Shown here: positions 1 through 7,641 of the stretch, piece after piece
Position numbering within the stretch: the stretch's first letter is position 1
Layout: each line of letters starts with the position of its first letter
Assembly: GCA_946479475.1 (NCBI GenBank)
Contig: CAMLGG010000008.1
Coordinates: 1 to 44,778 of the forward strand
From: an uncultured Ideonella sp.
GTDB taxonomy: Bacteria > Pseudomonadota > Gammaproteobacteria > Burkholderiales > Burkholderiaceae
DNA: 44,778 nt
Direction of reading: 5' to 3'
Made by a program: the position numbers and the translations under genes
The notes under the pieces: generated by a model
Seen by the model: the letters and a program-made list of their open reading frames with translations, nothing else
The model's database searches: none
What the model was told of the DNA's origin: nothing

Positions 1-60
1 CTCAAACCCAACCCGGATGAACACCGGATACAACCTATTGAAGCTTCACACCTAGACGAC

Positions 61-104
61 TGATCCCCTTGGGGGACCGGCGCCGCAGGCGGCGCAGGGG
101 CAGT
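61..104. repeat. GC-rich palindromic element at left edge
   Basis: Two small inverted repeats lie side by side: CCCC/GGGG around 65-75 and GCGCCGC/GCGGCGC around 80-95. The stretch ends just beyond the stop of the small gene at 108-320 and could act as its 3' hairpin, but no T-run follows. The style resembles the palindromic element at 16195 and 43301, though the similarity is too weak to call it the same family. Bases 1-60 hold no gene I can recognise. Confidence 0.35.
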
Positions 105-107
105 CCT

Positions 108-320
108 TCAGTCGAGCTCGCCCCAGCCGCTGGCCTGCCGGCGGTAGTGTCCGTGCTCGTCGATCTCGCCGGCGGGCACGACCTCCTCGGTGCCGCCGAC
201 CAGTTCGCCGCCGGCCGACTTGACCGCCTCCAGCGTGGCCTTGTAGGGTGCGACGACCGGCATCTCGGCGTGCCCTGAATAGGTGCGAAAGCTGTAGACC
301 GTCACCATCTCTTCAGGCAT
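108..320 (-). CDS. Small conserved-type hypothetical protein, 70 aa
   Basis: I do not recognise the family. The ATG at 320 is chosen because AAGGAG lies at the right distance upstream; the frame stays open further upstream, but that part is arginine-rich and looks non-coding. The product starts MPEEMVTVYSFRTYSG, is soluble and slightly acidic, and has no signal peptide or membrane segment. It is probably the second gene behind the DoxX gene on the same strand, 145 bases away; that gap contains two copies of GCGGCCGC (338-345 and 349-356) that could pair. The function is unknown. Confidence 0.6.
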   Translation of the reverse strand: MPEEMVTVYSFRTYSGHAEMPVVAPYKATLEAVKSAGGELVGGTEEVVPAGEIDEHGHYRRQASGWGELD

Positions 321-465
321 GGGGCGCTCCTTGCGTTGCGGCCGCATCGCGGCCGCGCTGTCGGTGGTGTGGGAGCAATCCGGCCGCCCGCCGTTCCCGG
401 CGCGCCGACGGTGTTTCCATCGGAGAGCCGGATCACGGCGCGTCACACCTGCGCCGGCGGGCCTC

Positions 466-891
466 TCAGGGCCTGAGTGGCGCCTTCCTGCCGTCGACGC
501 TGTAGGCGCCCGGCCCGTAGGCCGCGAAGGCCAGCAGCCCGCCGACGGCCGCGAGGTTCTTGAAGAAGTTCTGCATCTGCATCATCTTCTGTGCCTCCGG
601 CACGGCCCAGAAGTTGTGGAAGATCGGCGTGATCACCAGGACGAACAGGGCCAGGCCCAGCGCGGCCCAGCGGCCCTGCCAGCCCACGAGGAGCAACAGA
701 CCGAGGCCCAGCTCGGCCGCTATCGCGATCACTGCGCACACCTCGGGCATGGGCACGCCCTGGGAGGCGATGTAGCCGACTAGGCCGGCAAACCCCGTGA
801 GCTTGCTCAAGCCCGAGGGGATGAACAGCAGCGCGATCAGCGCGCGGCCGATCAATGCCAGCAGGTTCTGGGTGGAGGCAGACGGGGTCAT
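466..891 (-). CDS. DoxX family membrane protein
   Basis: A 141-residue integral membrane protein with four predicted helices and the DoxX signature: an N-terminal helix with the IGRALIALLFIPSGLSKL type of sequence, then a G-Y-I-A-S-Q-G-V-P-M-P loop before the second helix. Length is normal for DoxX. The family is associated with redox homeostasis and thiol or sulfur stress in bacteria, but its biochemical role is not settled. The gene is transcribed away from the ribbon-helix-helix gene at 1041, so the 149-base gap (892-1040) should hold both promoters. Confidence 0.85.
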   Translation of the reverse strand: MTPSASTQNLLALIGRALIALLFIPSGLSKLTGFAGLVGYIASQGVPMPEVCAVIAIAAELGLGLLLLVGWQGRWAALGLALFVLVITPIFHNFWAVPEAQKMMQMQNFFKNLAAVGGLLAFAAYGPGAYSVDGRKAPLRP

Positions 892-1013
892 GGCGGGCTC
901 CTTCTTCTTCGAGGGTGTTTCGAGGCGCGGCCATTGTGCTCCGGGCGGCTTGGCCCCGCGAGGGGCTCCCCGGCGCTGGACCGGGAGGCCGCCAAGGCGT
1001 ATAAGTCGGATTT

Positions 1014-1029
1014 CGTAATACCGTAATAC
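1014..1029. promoter_or_regulatory. Two tandem 8-bp boxes CGTAATAC, candidate operator
   Basis: CGTAATAC occurs twice head to tail without a spacer (1014-1021 and 1022-1029), ending 11 bases before the ATG of the ribbon-helix-helix-like gene at 1041. Adjacent 8-bp boxes are the arrangement bound cooperatively by ribbon-helix-helix dimers such as MetJ. The AT-rich block stands out in a GC-rich divergent intergenic region. Autoregulation is my inference. Confidence 0.45.
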
Positions 1030-1040
1030 AGTTTATCGGG

Positions 1041-1358
1041 ATGCCGCGCAAACCTGCCGTCGAGGCCCAGGGCAAGGCCGTCAAGCCCGTGAAAGCCGCG
1101 AAGACCGCCCGCTCCGCCAAGCCTGCGGCCCCGCCGCGGCCGCAGCTGGTGCGCGGCAGCTTCACCATGACCGAAGGCGACTTCGCCGTCATCGCCGCCC
1201 TGAAGTCCAAGGCCCTGGGCGCGAAGCGGGCGGCGAAGAAGAGCGAGCTGGTGCGCGCCGGCCTGCGCGTGCTCGGCACGCTCGATGCCAAGTCACTCGT
1301 CGCGGCGCTGGACCGGCTCGAGCCGGTCAAGACGGGGCGCCCGCGCAAGGGGCATTGA
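1041..1358 (+). CDS. Ribbon-helix-helix-like small basic DNA-binding protein
   Basis: The 105-residue product has a lysine/alanine/proline-rich N-terminal tail (about residues 1-33) that is probably disordered. A compact module follows: a strand-like RGSFTMTEGDF segment, a helix around VIAALKSKALG and a second helix around KKSELVRAGLRVLGTL, ending in a basic GRPRKGH tail. Strand-helix-helix with KKSELVRAGL in the second helix is typical of MetJ/Arc/CopG-type proteins, so sequence-specific DNA binding is likely; this is fold recognition by eye. The stop codon lies just before the start of the next gene, suggesting co-transcription. Tandem boxes at 1014-1029 are a candidate autoregulatory site. 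Confidence 0.6.
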   Translation: MPRKPAVEAQGKAVKPVKAAKTARSAKPAAPPRPQLVRGSFTMTEGDFAVIAALKSKALGAKRAAKKSELVRAGLRVLGTLDAKSLVAALDRLEPVKTGRPRKGH

Positions 1359-1360
1359 AG

Positions 1361-2620
1361 ATGGAAGCCGGTGCGCTGGCATGGTGGTCGATGCTCTGCG
1401 CGGTCGCTGCGTTCAACCTGCTCGCCTGGACGGCCTCGGTGGCCTGGCTGCGGCGGGGGCGACAGGCCCGGGGCGCCGAAGAGGCGGCGGCCGTGCGTTG
1501 GCAGGTCGTGCTTTCGGCGGTGTACGTGGCCGGCTGCGCCTACCGCAGCTTCTTCCCGGTCTTCGACGTGCCTCGCCTGGCCATCGTCGATTCCTGGCTG
1601 TCCACCGTGATCGTCGGCCGCTCGGTGGCCACGCTTGCCGAGCTGTGCTTTGCGGCGCAATGGGCGTTGCTCTTGCGCGGGGTGGGCCGGGCCACGGGCA
1701 GCGCGCCGGCGGTGGGCGTGTCACGCGCCATCGTGCCGCTGATCGCCGTGGCGGAGATGTGCTCCTGGTACTCGGTCCTGACGACCTCCAACCTCGGCCA
1801 TGTGATGGAGGAATCGCTGTGGGCCGCCTGCGCCGCGCTGCTGGTCGCCAGCCTGCTGCTGCTGTGGCCGCGCTGCCGTCGCGAGGCCCGTCCCGTCATC
1901 GGCCTGGTGACCGTCGCCGGGCTGGCCTACGTGGGCTACATGGCGGGCGTGGACGTGCCGCGCTACTGGGGCCGATGGGTGGCGGACATCGAGCAGGGGC
2001 GCTCCTACATGACGCTCCTGCAGGGCGTGGCCGATGCGTCGAGCCGGTGGAACGTCTCGCACCGCTGGCAGGACTGGCGGGGCGAGGTCGTGTGGATGAC
2101 GCTGTACTTCAGCGTCGCCGTGTGGCTGAGCATCGGCTTGATGCACGTCGAGGCCGCCCGGGCCGGCGGCCGCTACGATGGGAAGCAGGGCGCTGCAGGC
2201 GCCGACAGTGCAGGAACGAGGACCATGAGCAGCATGAAATCCACCACCGCCTTCAGCTTCGTGCGGGTGATGCGGGCGGCAAAGTACTCCGAGCAGGGCT
2301 TGCGCAGCGCCTGGCGCGACGAGGCGGCCTTCCGGCAGGAGCTGCTGTTCATCTCGCTGCTCGCGCCGTTGACGCTGTGGCTGCAGCTGCCGCGGCTCGA
2401 GACGGTCCTGCTGCTGGTGCTGATGGCCCTGGTGCTGGCGGCCGAGCTCATCAACTCCGGCGTCGAGGCCGTGGTCGACATGGCGGCGCCCGAGTACAAC
2501 GCGCTCGCCGCGAAGGCCAAGGATTGCGGCAGCGCGGCGGTGTTCGTCGCCGTGCTGGCGCTGGCCGGTGCGTGGCTCGCGCTGGCCGGGCCCGTCCTGT
2601 GGCAGAAGGTGGTGGGATGA
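1361..2620 (+). CDS. Polytopic membrane protein fused in frame to diacylglycerol kinase (DgkA)
   Basis: One open frame of 419 residues. Residues 1-270 contain about seven hydrophobic segments (near 8-30, 45-65, 90-110, 122-145, 152-175, 180-200 and 246-268) and match no family I can name. Residues 289-419 are a complete DgkA: the NEAAFRQE-like DEAAFRQE motif, the catalytic-site segment LINSGVEAVVD and AKDCGSAAVFVAV, with three transmembrane helices. DgkA phosphorylates diacylglycerol to phosphatidate in the inner membrane. The linker (about residues 271-288) is low-complexity and reads like intergenic sequence, and an ATG at 2225 with GAGG upstream could start DgkA alone. The ATG at 1361 is preferred over the in-frame TTG at 1355. 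The stop overlaps the next start (ATGA). Confidence 0.7.
   Translation: MEAGALAWWSMLCAVAAFNLLAWTASVAWLRRGRQARGAEEAAAVRWQVVLSAVYVAGCAYRSFFPVFDVPRLAIVDSWLSTVIVGRSVATLAELCFAAQWALLLRGVGRATGSAPAVGVSRAIVPLIAVAEMCSWYSVLTTSNLGHVMEESLWAACAALLVASLLLLWPRCRREARPVIGLVTVAGLAYVGYMAGVDVPRYWGRWVADIEQGRSYMTLLQGVADASSRWNVSHRWQDWRGEVVWMTLYFSVAVWLSIGLMHVEAARAGGRYDGKQGAAGADSAGTRTMSSMKSTTAFSFVRVMRAAKYSEQGLRSAWRDEAAFRQELLFISLLAPLTLWLQLPRLETVLLLVLMALVLAAELINSGVEAVVDMAAPEYNALAAKAKDCGSAAVFVAVLALAGAWLALAGPVLWQKVVG
2225..2620 (+). CDS. dgkA: Diacylglycerol kinase, possible independent start inside the fused frame
   Basis: This is the alternative reading of the 3' part of the frame at 1361-2620. Starting at the ATG at 2225 gives a 131-residue protein, close to the usual DgkA length of about 120, with the family's conserved residues: the glutamates of DEAAFRQE and of the NSGVEAVVD segment, and KDCGSAA. 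A GAGG sits five bases upstream of this ATG. It catalyses ATP-dependent phosphorylation of diacylglycerol or, in some bacteria, undecaprenol. The sequence cannot decide whether the cell makes the fused protein, the short one or both. Confidence 0.6.
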   Translation: MSSMKSTTAFSFVRVMRAAKYSEQGLRSAWRDEAAFRQELLFISLLAPLTLWLQLPRLETVLLLVLMALVLAAELINSGVEAVVDMAAPEYNALAAKAKDCGSAAVFVAVLALAGAWLALAGPVLWQKVVG

Positions 2621-2913
2621 CGATGGCAGATCAGTCCGCCGAAGCGCAAGCCAGGGCGAAGCAGGTGGCCCTTCAATGCCGCGTGGTGCGGCTGCTTTGT
2701 GCCAGCGTGTCCGAGGCTCACAAGGGTTATGCCGAGATGCTGGGCATCGGGTGCAGTGCCGCGAGCCTGGAGTCCATCGGCCGCCGATCGGCCCGCGCGA
2801 TGGAGGCGCTCGCCGAGGTCGTCAAGGCCATGCAGCTGGACGACGAGGACGACGAATGGATGGTCCCGGTCTTCGCGGAGGCCAGGCGCCTGTTCCCGGA
2901 GCCAAATCCCTGA
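2617..2913 (+). CDS. Small hypothetical protein, 98 aa
   Basis: Starts at an ATG overlapping the stop of the membrane protein-DgkA gene by four bases (ATGA), so it is probably translationally coupled to it. The product is soluble and mostly helical, with three cysteines, a central stretch SLESIGRRSARAMEALAEVVKAM and a very acidic LDDEDDEWMVPVF segment near the C-terminus. I do not recognise the family. Its position suggests the same operon as the genes at 1041 and 1361. Confidence 0.6.
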   Translation: MTMADQSAEAQARAKQVALQCRVVRLLCASVSEAHKGYAEMLGIGCSAASLESIGRRSARAMEALAEVVKAMQLDDEDDEWMVPVFAEARRLFPEPNP

Positions 2914-2972
2914 AGCGTGGCGGGCAAGGGCGCGCAGGTCTACAGTGAAGCCGTGAGTTTCAAGGAGGCGCC

Positions 2973-3161
2973 ATGAGCGGACCCAGGAAGCAGGACTTTC
3001 CCCCCGGCCTCGAAGGAGGCCTGGAGCACGACGACGAGGACCACCGCCTGGGCGAGACGGGCCAGATCGGCCCGGAGTCCCCCGGCGACCTCCCTCGCGA
3101 CCACCCGGAGTGGCGCGACACGCCCCCGCAGGAGGAAGGCGAGGGCAAGGACAGGAAGTAG
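2973..3161 (+). CDS. Small acidic hypothetical protein, 62 aa
   Basis: A near-perfect ribosome binding site (AAGGAGG) lies six bases before the ATG, the main reason to accept this short gene. The product is highly charged and rich in Pro, Gly, Asp and Glu, with no hydrophobic core, so it is probably intrinsically disordered. No family or function is recognised. It follows the 98-aa gene by 59 bases on the same strand. Confidence 0.55.
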   Translation: MSGPRKQDFPPGLEGGLEHDDEDHRLGETGQIGPESPGDLPRDHPEWRDTPPQEEGEGKDRK

Positions 3162-3278
3162 TCCTTCGCCCGAAGGCGCGCCGGGTCACGGCCGGCGCCG
3201 CATGGCTTAAGCTTGATTCGACGGCGCGCGCCGATGCCTCGGCCCGCGCCTTTCTCATGTCAACGAGGAAGAAAGCCC

Positions 3279-4106
3279 ATGGCCGTGCCTGCCGCCCCGC
3301 GTCCCGTCATGCGTCCCTCGGTCGCGCTTGTGTCGATCGCCTCCTGGGCGGCGCTGGCCGCCCCGGCCGCCTGGGCGGACGCGATGGTGACCGACCGCCC
3401 CGACTTCGCCGAATCCAGCGAGGTGGTCGGCGCCCGGAGGGTGCAGGTCGAGACCAGCGTCGAGTTCGAGCGGGACGACAGCGCCGGCGTGCGCCTTCGC
3501 GGACGCAGCACGCCCACGCTGCTGCGCATCGGCCTGGACGAGCAGTTCGAGTTGCGGGTGGAGACGGACGGCGCCTTGCGAGAAGACCGCCGTGACCAGG
3601 CCACCGGCCAGCGCAGCCGCCACTCCGGCACCGCGGACACTTCGCTCGGCATGAAGTGGCATACGCAGGATTCGGACGAGGAGGCCGGCCTGCCGAGCAC
3701 GGCCTGGCTCTTCCACGTGGACCTGCCTACCGGCGGCGACGCTTTCCGGGGGCGGGGCTGGCGGCCCTCGCTGCGCTATGTGGCCGAGTGGGAGCTGCCC
3801 CACGATTTCTCGCTGGGGATGATGCCGGGCGTGGTGTGGGACAAGAACGAGGCCGGCGACCGCTTCGCCTACGGCCTGTTCGCCGTGGCCCTCGGCAAGG
3901 ACCTGGCGCCCCGGGTGAGCGCGATCTTCGAGCTGGCCGCCCAGCAGGTCGCCTCGCGCCGCAACGGTGGCAACGTCTACGCCTTCGATGCGGGAGTCGC
4001 GTGGGGCCTGACGGACGACCTTCAGCTCGACGCCTCGTTCACCCGCGGCCTGAACCGGAACGCGCCCGACCTGCAGTGGGCACTGGGCCTTTCCGCCCGC
4101 TTCTGA
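3279..4106 (+). CDS. Outer-membrane beta-barrel 'transporter' protein (Phenol_MetA_deg-like)
   Basis: The 275-residue product has an N-terminal signal peptide (about residues 1-32, ending A-A-W-A-D-A) and a mature part with alternating polar/hydrophobic strands. It starts with the TDRPDFAESSEVV motif that opens many members of the outer-membrane family annotated as transporter or MetA-pathway phenol degradation protein. The protein ends in an aromatic residue (LGLSARF), as outer-membrane barrels do for BAM recognition. It probably sits in the outer membrane; the substrate is unknown. The ATG at 3279 is chosen because GAGG/GAAAG lies just upstream; the ATG at 3309 is an alternative that still leaves a signal peptide. 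Confidence 0.7.
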   Translation: MAVPAAPRPVMRPSVALVSIASWAALAAPAAWADAMVTDRPDFAESSEVVGARRVQVETSVEFERDDSAGVRLRGRSTPTLLRIGLDEQFELRVETDGALREDRRDQATGQRSRHSGTADTSLGMKWHTQDSDEEAGLPSTAWLFHVDLPTGGDAFRGRGWRPSLRYVAEWELPHDFSLGMMPGVVWDKNEAGDRFAYGLFAVALGKDLAPRVSAIFELAAQQVASRRNGGNVYAFDAGVAWGLTDDLQLDASFTRGLNRNAPDLQWALGLSARF

Positions 4107-4226
4107 GCGCCGGCGAAGAAAACCCGCCCGAATCGGCAGCATTTCCGCCGATCGCGCGGCGCCCCGGCGGGCCACCATCGACCACCTCAGCGCCCGCTCG
4201 CGCTGGATCGTCCCGAGGGCTCGTCC

Positions 4227-5021
4227 GTGAACATCGAATTGAAGCTTCCCGCCCACCCGCGCACGCTGGTCGAGCTGTCCGGCCTGATGAACAAGCCGGA
4301 CGTGAACCTGGTGGAGGTGAGCGCGCTCATCGAGACCGATCTTTCTCTCGCGGCGGCGGTGATGCAGTCGGTCAATGCGCCCATCTATGGCCTGAGGGGC
4401 CGGGTCGAGAGCGTGCAGCAGGCGGTCTCCTACCTCGGCCTGCGCGAGATCTCGGCCATCGTCTGCGAGGCGGCCCTGAGGGACGCCTTCCCCCAGGTGC
4501 CCGAGCTGCTGGCCATCTGGGAGCGTGCCCGGCTGCGCGGGATGCTGATGGGCCGTATCGCCCAGGCCCTTTCGATGGAGGCCTGGGGCCCTCACACGGC
4601 CGGCCTGTTCGAGGAGTGCGGCAAGGCCGTGCTCTACGCCTATTCGCCCGAGGCCTACACCGAGATGCTGGCGGCCGCCGCCGGCAGCGACGTCGCCTTG
4701 TGCGAGGCCGAGCGCCGCAGCTGGGGCATAGACCATGCCGAGATCGGCGCCCGCCTGTGCGAGCAGTGGGCCCTGCCGGCCGCCACGGTCAACTGCGTGC
4801 GTCACCACGTCGCCGTGCAAGGCACCTGGCGGCTGCCGCCGGTCTCGCACCGCTACGTCTGCGTGCTCTCGGCGCTGGCCCACACGCTGATCCACGCTCC
4901 GAGCCGCCTCGACGAGGCGGTCGGCAAGATCGCCCCGCAGGCCATGATGGACCAGGGCACGCTGATGCGCGCGATGCAGCGCGTGAAGGACAAGATCGAC
5001 GAGGCGGTCGCCGAAGGCTGA
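4227..5021 (+). CDS. HDOD domain protein
   Basis: A 264-residue soluble protein whose whole length fits the HDOD domain, a divergent HD-type fold lacking the catalytic metal-binding histidines and used in bacterial signalling. Family features are the N-terminal LPAHPRTLVELSGLMNKPDVNLVEVSALIETDLSLAAAVM region (read in segments), VESVQQAVSYLGLREI in the middle and the helical second half with HAEIGARLCEQWALP. The start is a GTG with GAGG upstream. No output domain is attached, so it may work as an adaptor. The gene stands alone, 100 bases before the next one. Confidence 0.85.
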   Translation: MNIELKLPAHPRTLVELSGLMNKPDVNLVEVSALIETDLSLAAAVMQSVNAPIYGLRGRVESVQQAVSYLGLREISAIVCEAALRDAFPQVPELLAIWERARLRGMLMGRIAQALSMEAWGPHTAGLFEECGKAVLYAYSPEAYTEMLAAAAGSDVALCEAERRSWGIDHAEIGARLCEQWALPAATVNCVRHHVAVQGTWRLPPVSHRYVCVLSALAHTLIHAPSRLDEAVGKIAPQAMMDQGTLMRAMQRVKDKIDEAVAEG

Positions 5022-5121
5022 TCGACGAATCCTTGATCGAGCGCCAAGGCCCCGCGCCGGCGCCGTGCGAGCATGCCTCGCGGCCTGGGTGATCGAAGCG
5101 CCCGGAGCCGGACGCATTCTC

Positions 5122-6468
5122 ATGACGCCCATCCAGCTCGCCCTCGCCCTGCTGTTTGCCGGCCTGACCGCCTTGTGGCTGGCTGCCGACAGCTTCCTTC
5201 CCCAGCCCTTCGGCTACTTCCCCTTCCGCACCGTCTTCATGCAGTGGAGCGGGGTGCTGGCCATAGGCGCGATGAGTGCCTGCATGGTGCTCGCTGCCCG
5301 CCTGCGCTCGATCGAGCGGCCGCTGGGCGGCCTGGACAAGATGTACCGCCTGCACAAGTGGCTGGGCATCTCTGCCCTGGTGCTCTCGCTCGCCCACTGG
5401 TGGATGGCGCAGGGCACCAAGTGGATGGTGGGATGGGGCTGGCTCACCCGGCCGGCGCGGCCGCCGCGGCCGCCAGCCAGCCCGGAGGCCGTGCTCACGA
5501 TCGAGCGCTGGATCGGATCGCAGCGCGAGCTGGCCGAGGGCCTGGGCGAGTGGGCCTTCTACGCGGCGCTCGTGCTGATCGTCCTGGCGCTGGTCAAGCG
5601 CTTCCCCTACCACCTCTTCGTCAAGACGCACACGCTTCTCGCCGCCGCGTACCTGGTGCTGGCGTACCACACGGTCGTGCTGCTGAAGTGGGCGTACTGG
5701 GGCCAGCCCGTCGGCTGGGTGGTGGCCCTGCTCCTGGCCGGCGGCGCGGTGGCGGCTGCACTGGCGCTGGCAGGCCGGATCGGCGCCCGGCGCCGCGTGG
5801 CGGGGCACATCGAATCGCTGCAGCACTATCCCGCGCTGGACGTGTTGGAGAGCCGCATCAAGCTGGACCCGGGCTGGCCGGGGCACGCCGCGGGCCAGTT
5901 CGCCTTCGTCACCTCGCGCAGGCGCGAGCGGGCCCATCCCTACACCATCGCCTCGGCCTGGGACCCGGCCGACGGCGGCATCACCTTCATCACCAAGGCG
6001 CTCGGCGACCACACGAGCGCCCTCAAGGAGACCTTGAGCGTCGGCCTGCCGGTGGTCGTGGAGGGCCCTTATGGCTGCTTCATCTTCGACGACGGACTGG
6101 CCCGCCAGGTGTGGGTCGGCGCCGGCATCGGCATCACGCCTTTCGTCGCGCGCATGAAGCAGCTCGCGGCCACGCCCGGTCATGGCTTCGTGATCGATCT
6201 TTTCCACCCCACCGCGGTCCACGAGGAGGCGGCCATCGCCAAGCTGAAGGCGGACGCGCACGCCGCCGGCGTCAGGCTGCACCTGCTCGTGGACGAGCGC
6301 GACGGCCGCCTCGACGGTGCGCGCTTGCGCGCCGCGGTGCCGGACTGGCGCGAAGCCAGCGTGTGGTTCTGCGGCCCGCCGCGCTTCGGCAGCACCCTGC
6401 GCCGCGACCTGCTCGCCCACGGCCTGCCGCGGGCGCGGTTCCACCAGGAGCTGTTCGAGATGCGCTGA
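5122..6468 (+). CDS. Ferric reductase-like flavohaem oxidoreductase
   Basis: The 448-residue protein combines an N-terminal membrane domain of about six helices (residues 1-225) with a C-terminal ferredoxin-NADP+ reductase module. Histidines suitable for haem ligation lie in HKWLGISALVLSLAHWW and in KTHTLLAAAYLVLAYHT, the ferric-reductase/NADPH-oxidase pattern. The FAD site is marked by HPYTIAS, the pyridine nucleotide site by GAGIGITPF and the C-terminal part by WFCGPPRFG. It should carry electrons from NAD(P)H through FAD and haem across the inner membrane; ferric iron, copper or oxygen are possible acceptors and the sequence does not decide. The start is the ATG at 5122, just before the first helix. 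It converges on nagX with 13 bases between stops. Confidence 0.8.
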   Translation: MTPIQLALALLFAGLTALWLAADSFLPQPFGYFPFRTVFMQWSGVLAIGAMSACMVLAARLRSIERPLGGLDKMYRLHKWLGISALVLSLAHWWMAQGTKWMVGWGWLTRPARPPRPPASPEAVLTIERWIGSQRELAEGLGEWAFYAALVLIVLALVKRFPYHLFVKTHTLLAAAYLVLAYHTVVLLKWAYWGQPVGWVVALLLAGGAVAAALALAGRIGARRRVAGHIESLQHYPALDVLESRIKLDPGWPGHAAGQFAFVTSRRRERAHPYTIASAWDPADGGITFITKALGDHTSALKETLSVGLPVVVEGPYGCFIFDDGLARQVWVGAGIGITPFVARMKQLAATPGHGFVIDLFHPTAVHEEAAIAKLKADAHAAGVRLHLLVDERDGRLDGARLRAAVPDWREASVWFCGPPRFGSTLRRDLLAHGLPRARFHQELFEMR

Positions 6469-6481
6469 GCGGTCGTCCGGC

Positions 6482-7585
6482 TCAGATGCTCAGGCGGATG
6501 CGCCGCTGGTCCATCCACCAGACCACCAGCCACCAGAAGACGACCTGCACGGCCGCGTAGACGTGCGAGACGACCTTCGCGCCCAGCGAGGGGATGAGGC
6601 TGCCGAGGAAGTGCTCGTAGAACCAGGCGTGCAGCGGCGTGCCGTCCAGCAGGCAGACCATCAGGATGCTGCCCGCGTAGGCGGTGATCGCGTTGACGCC
6701 GAAGCGCCGGCCCAGGGGCGGCCAGTGGTAGTCCTCCACCAGCGTGCAGACGAGCACGAGCGCCACGGCCGAGAAGCCGCCGCTGAACAGCGCGAAGGCG
6801 GGCGTCCACAGGGCCTTGTTCATCGGCATCCAGAACAGGTGCAGCACCAGGCCCGCCAGGACGAAGGCGACGCCGGCCACGAGGATCGGCACGGGTCGCC
6901 GGCGCCGCAGCCAGTCTCCGCAGGCCGTGCCGAGGAGGGTGTTGCTCAGCGCGCCCAGGGTCGAGAGGAATCCCTCCGGGTCGTAGCCCAGTCCGGTCTT
7001 CATGTTGTAGTGGTAGGCGAACGGGCCGAGCAGGATGGCGTCCACGCGCGAGGGCAGGCTGTGGTCGCGCGTCAGGTCGCCCCACCAGGCCAGCAGGGCG
7101 CCATAGCCGGCCAGCAGCACGGCGTAGACCGCCCAGCGGACTCGCCCGCTGGCATGCAGGTACAGCCAGCCCACGAGGCCGAAGCACAGGGCGATGCGAG
7201 GCAGCACGCCCATCGGCCGCCAGGGCACCGGGTCGTCCGGCGAGTTGGGCAGGGCGAACACCGCGATGGCGGCCAGCACCCAGCCCAGCAGGAGGATTCT
7301 CAGCGCCCGCCACCACCACGCGCGTTGCAGCGCCGCGATGTCGCCACCGCCTTCCAGCTTCGGTCCGCCGGCCAGCGCCAGCGAGACGCCGACGATGAAC
7401 AGGAAGGTCGGGAAGATCAGGTCGGTGGGCGTGCAGCCGTGCCACCAGGCGTGGCCGAACGGGCCCCAGATGTGCGACCAGTCGCCCGGGTTGTTGACGA
7501 AGATCATCGCGCCGACGGTGATGCCTCGCATCGCGTCGACCGAGGCAAAGCGCGCGGCGGCGCCCGGAGGCGGCGGCTGCTCCAT
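6482..7585 (-). CDS. nagX: NagX-type membrane protein (DUF5009/HGSNAT-like acyltransferase)
   Basis: A 367-residue protein with about ten transmembrane helices. The N-terminal RFASVDAMRGITVGAMIFVN and TPTDLIFPTFLFIVGVSLAL segments are hallmarks of the heparan-alpha-glucosaminide N-acetyltransferase-like family, which in bacterial GlcNAc operons is called NagX. NagX has been proposed to move GlcNAc across the inner membrane; an acyltransfer role is the alternative from the animal homologues. It is the last gene of the GlcNAc operon, 56 bases after the GH16-like gene, and has GAGAGGGA as ribosome binding site. Confidence 0.85.
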   Translation of the reverse strand: MEQPPPPGAAARFASVDAMRGITVGAMIFVNNPGDWSHIWGPFGHAWWHGCTPTDLIFPTFLFIVGVSLALAGGPKLEGGGDIAALQRAWWWRALRILLLGWVLAAIAVFALPNSPDDPVPWRPMGVLPRIALCFGLVGWLYLHASGRVRWAVYAVLLAGYGALLAWWGDLTRDHSLPSRVDAILLGPFAYHYNMKTGLGYDPEGFLSTLGALSNTLLGTACGDWLRRRRPVPILVAGVAFVLAGLVLHLFWMPMNKALWTPAFALFSGGFSAVALVLVCTLVEDYHWPPLGRRFGVNAITAYAGSILMVCLLDGTPLHAWFYEHFLGSLIPSLGAKVVSHVYAAVQVVFWWLVVWWMDQRRIRLSI

Positions 7586-7641
7586 GGCGTATCCCTCTCG
7601 TTGTTTGAATTTCCGTCGATCCCGAAACGCCGACCGTTCGG

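Noticed and set aside
338..356. GCGGCCGC pair between the DoxX gene and the 70-aa gene as a terminator
   Set aside because: The arms are themselves palindromes with only three bases between and no T-run follows, so termination is not supported.
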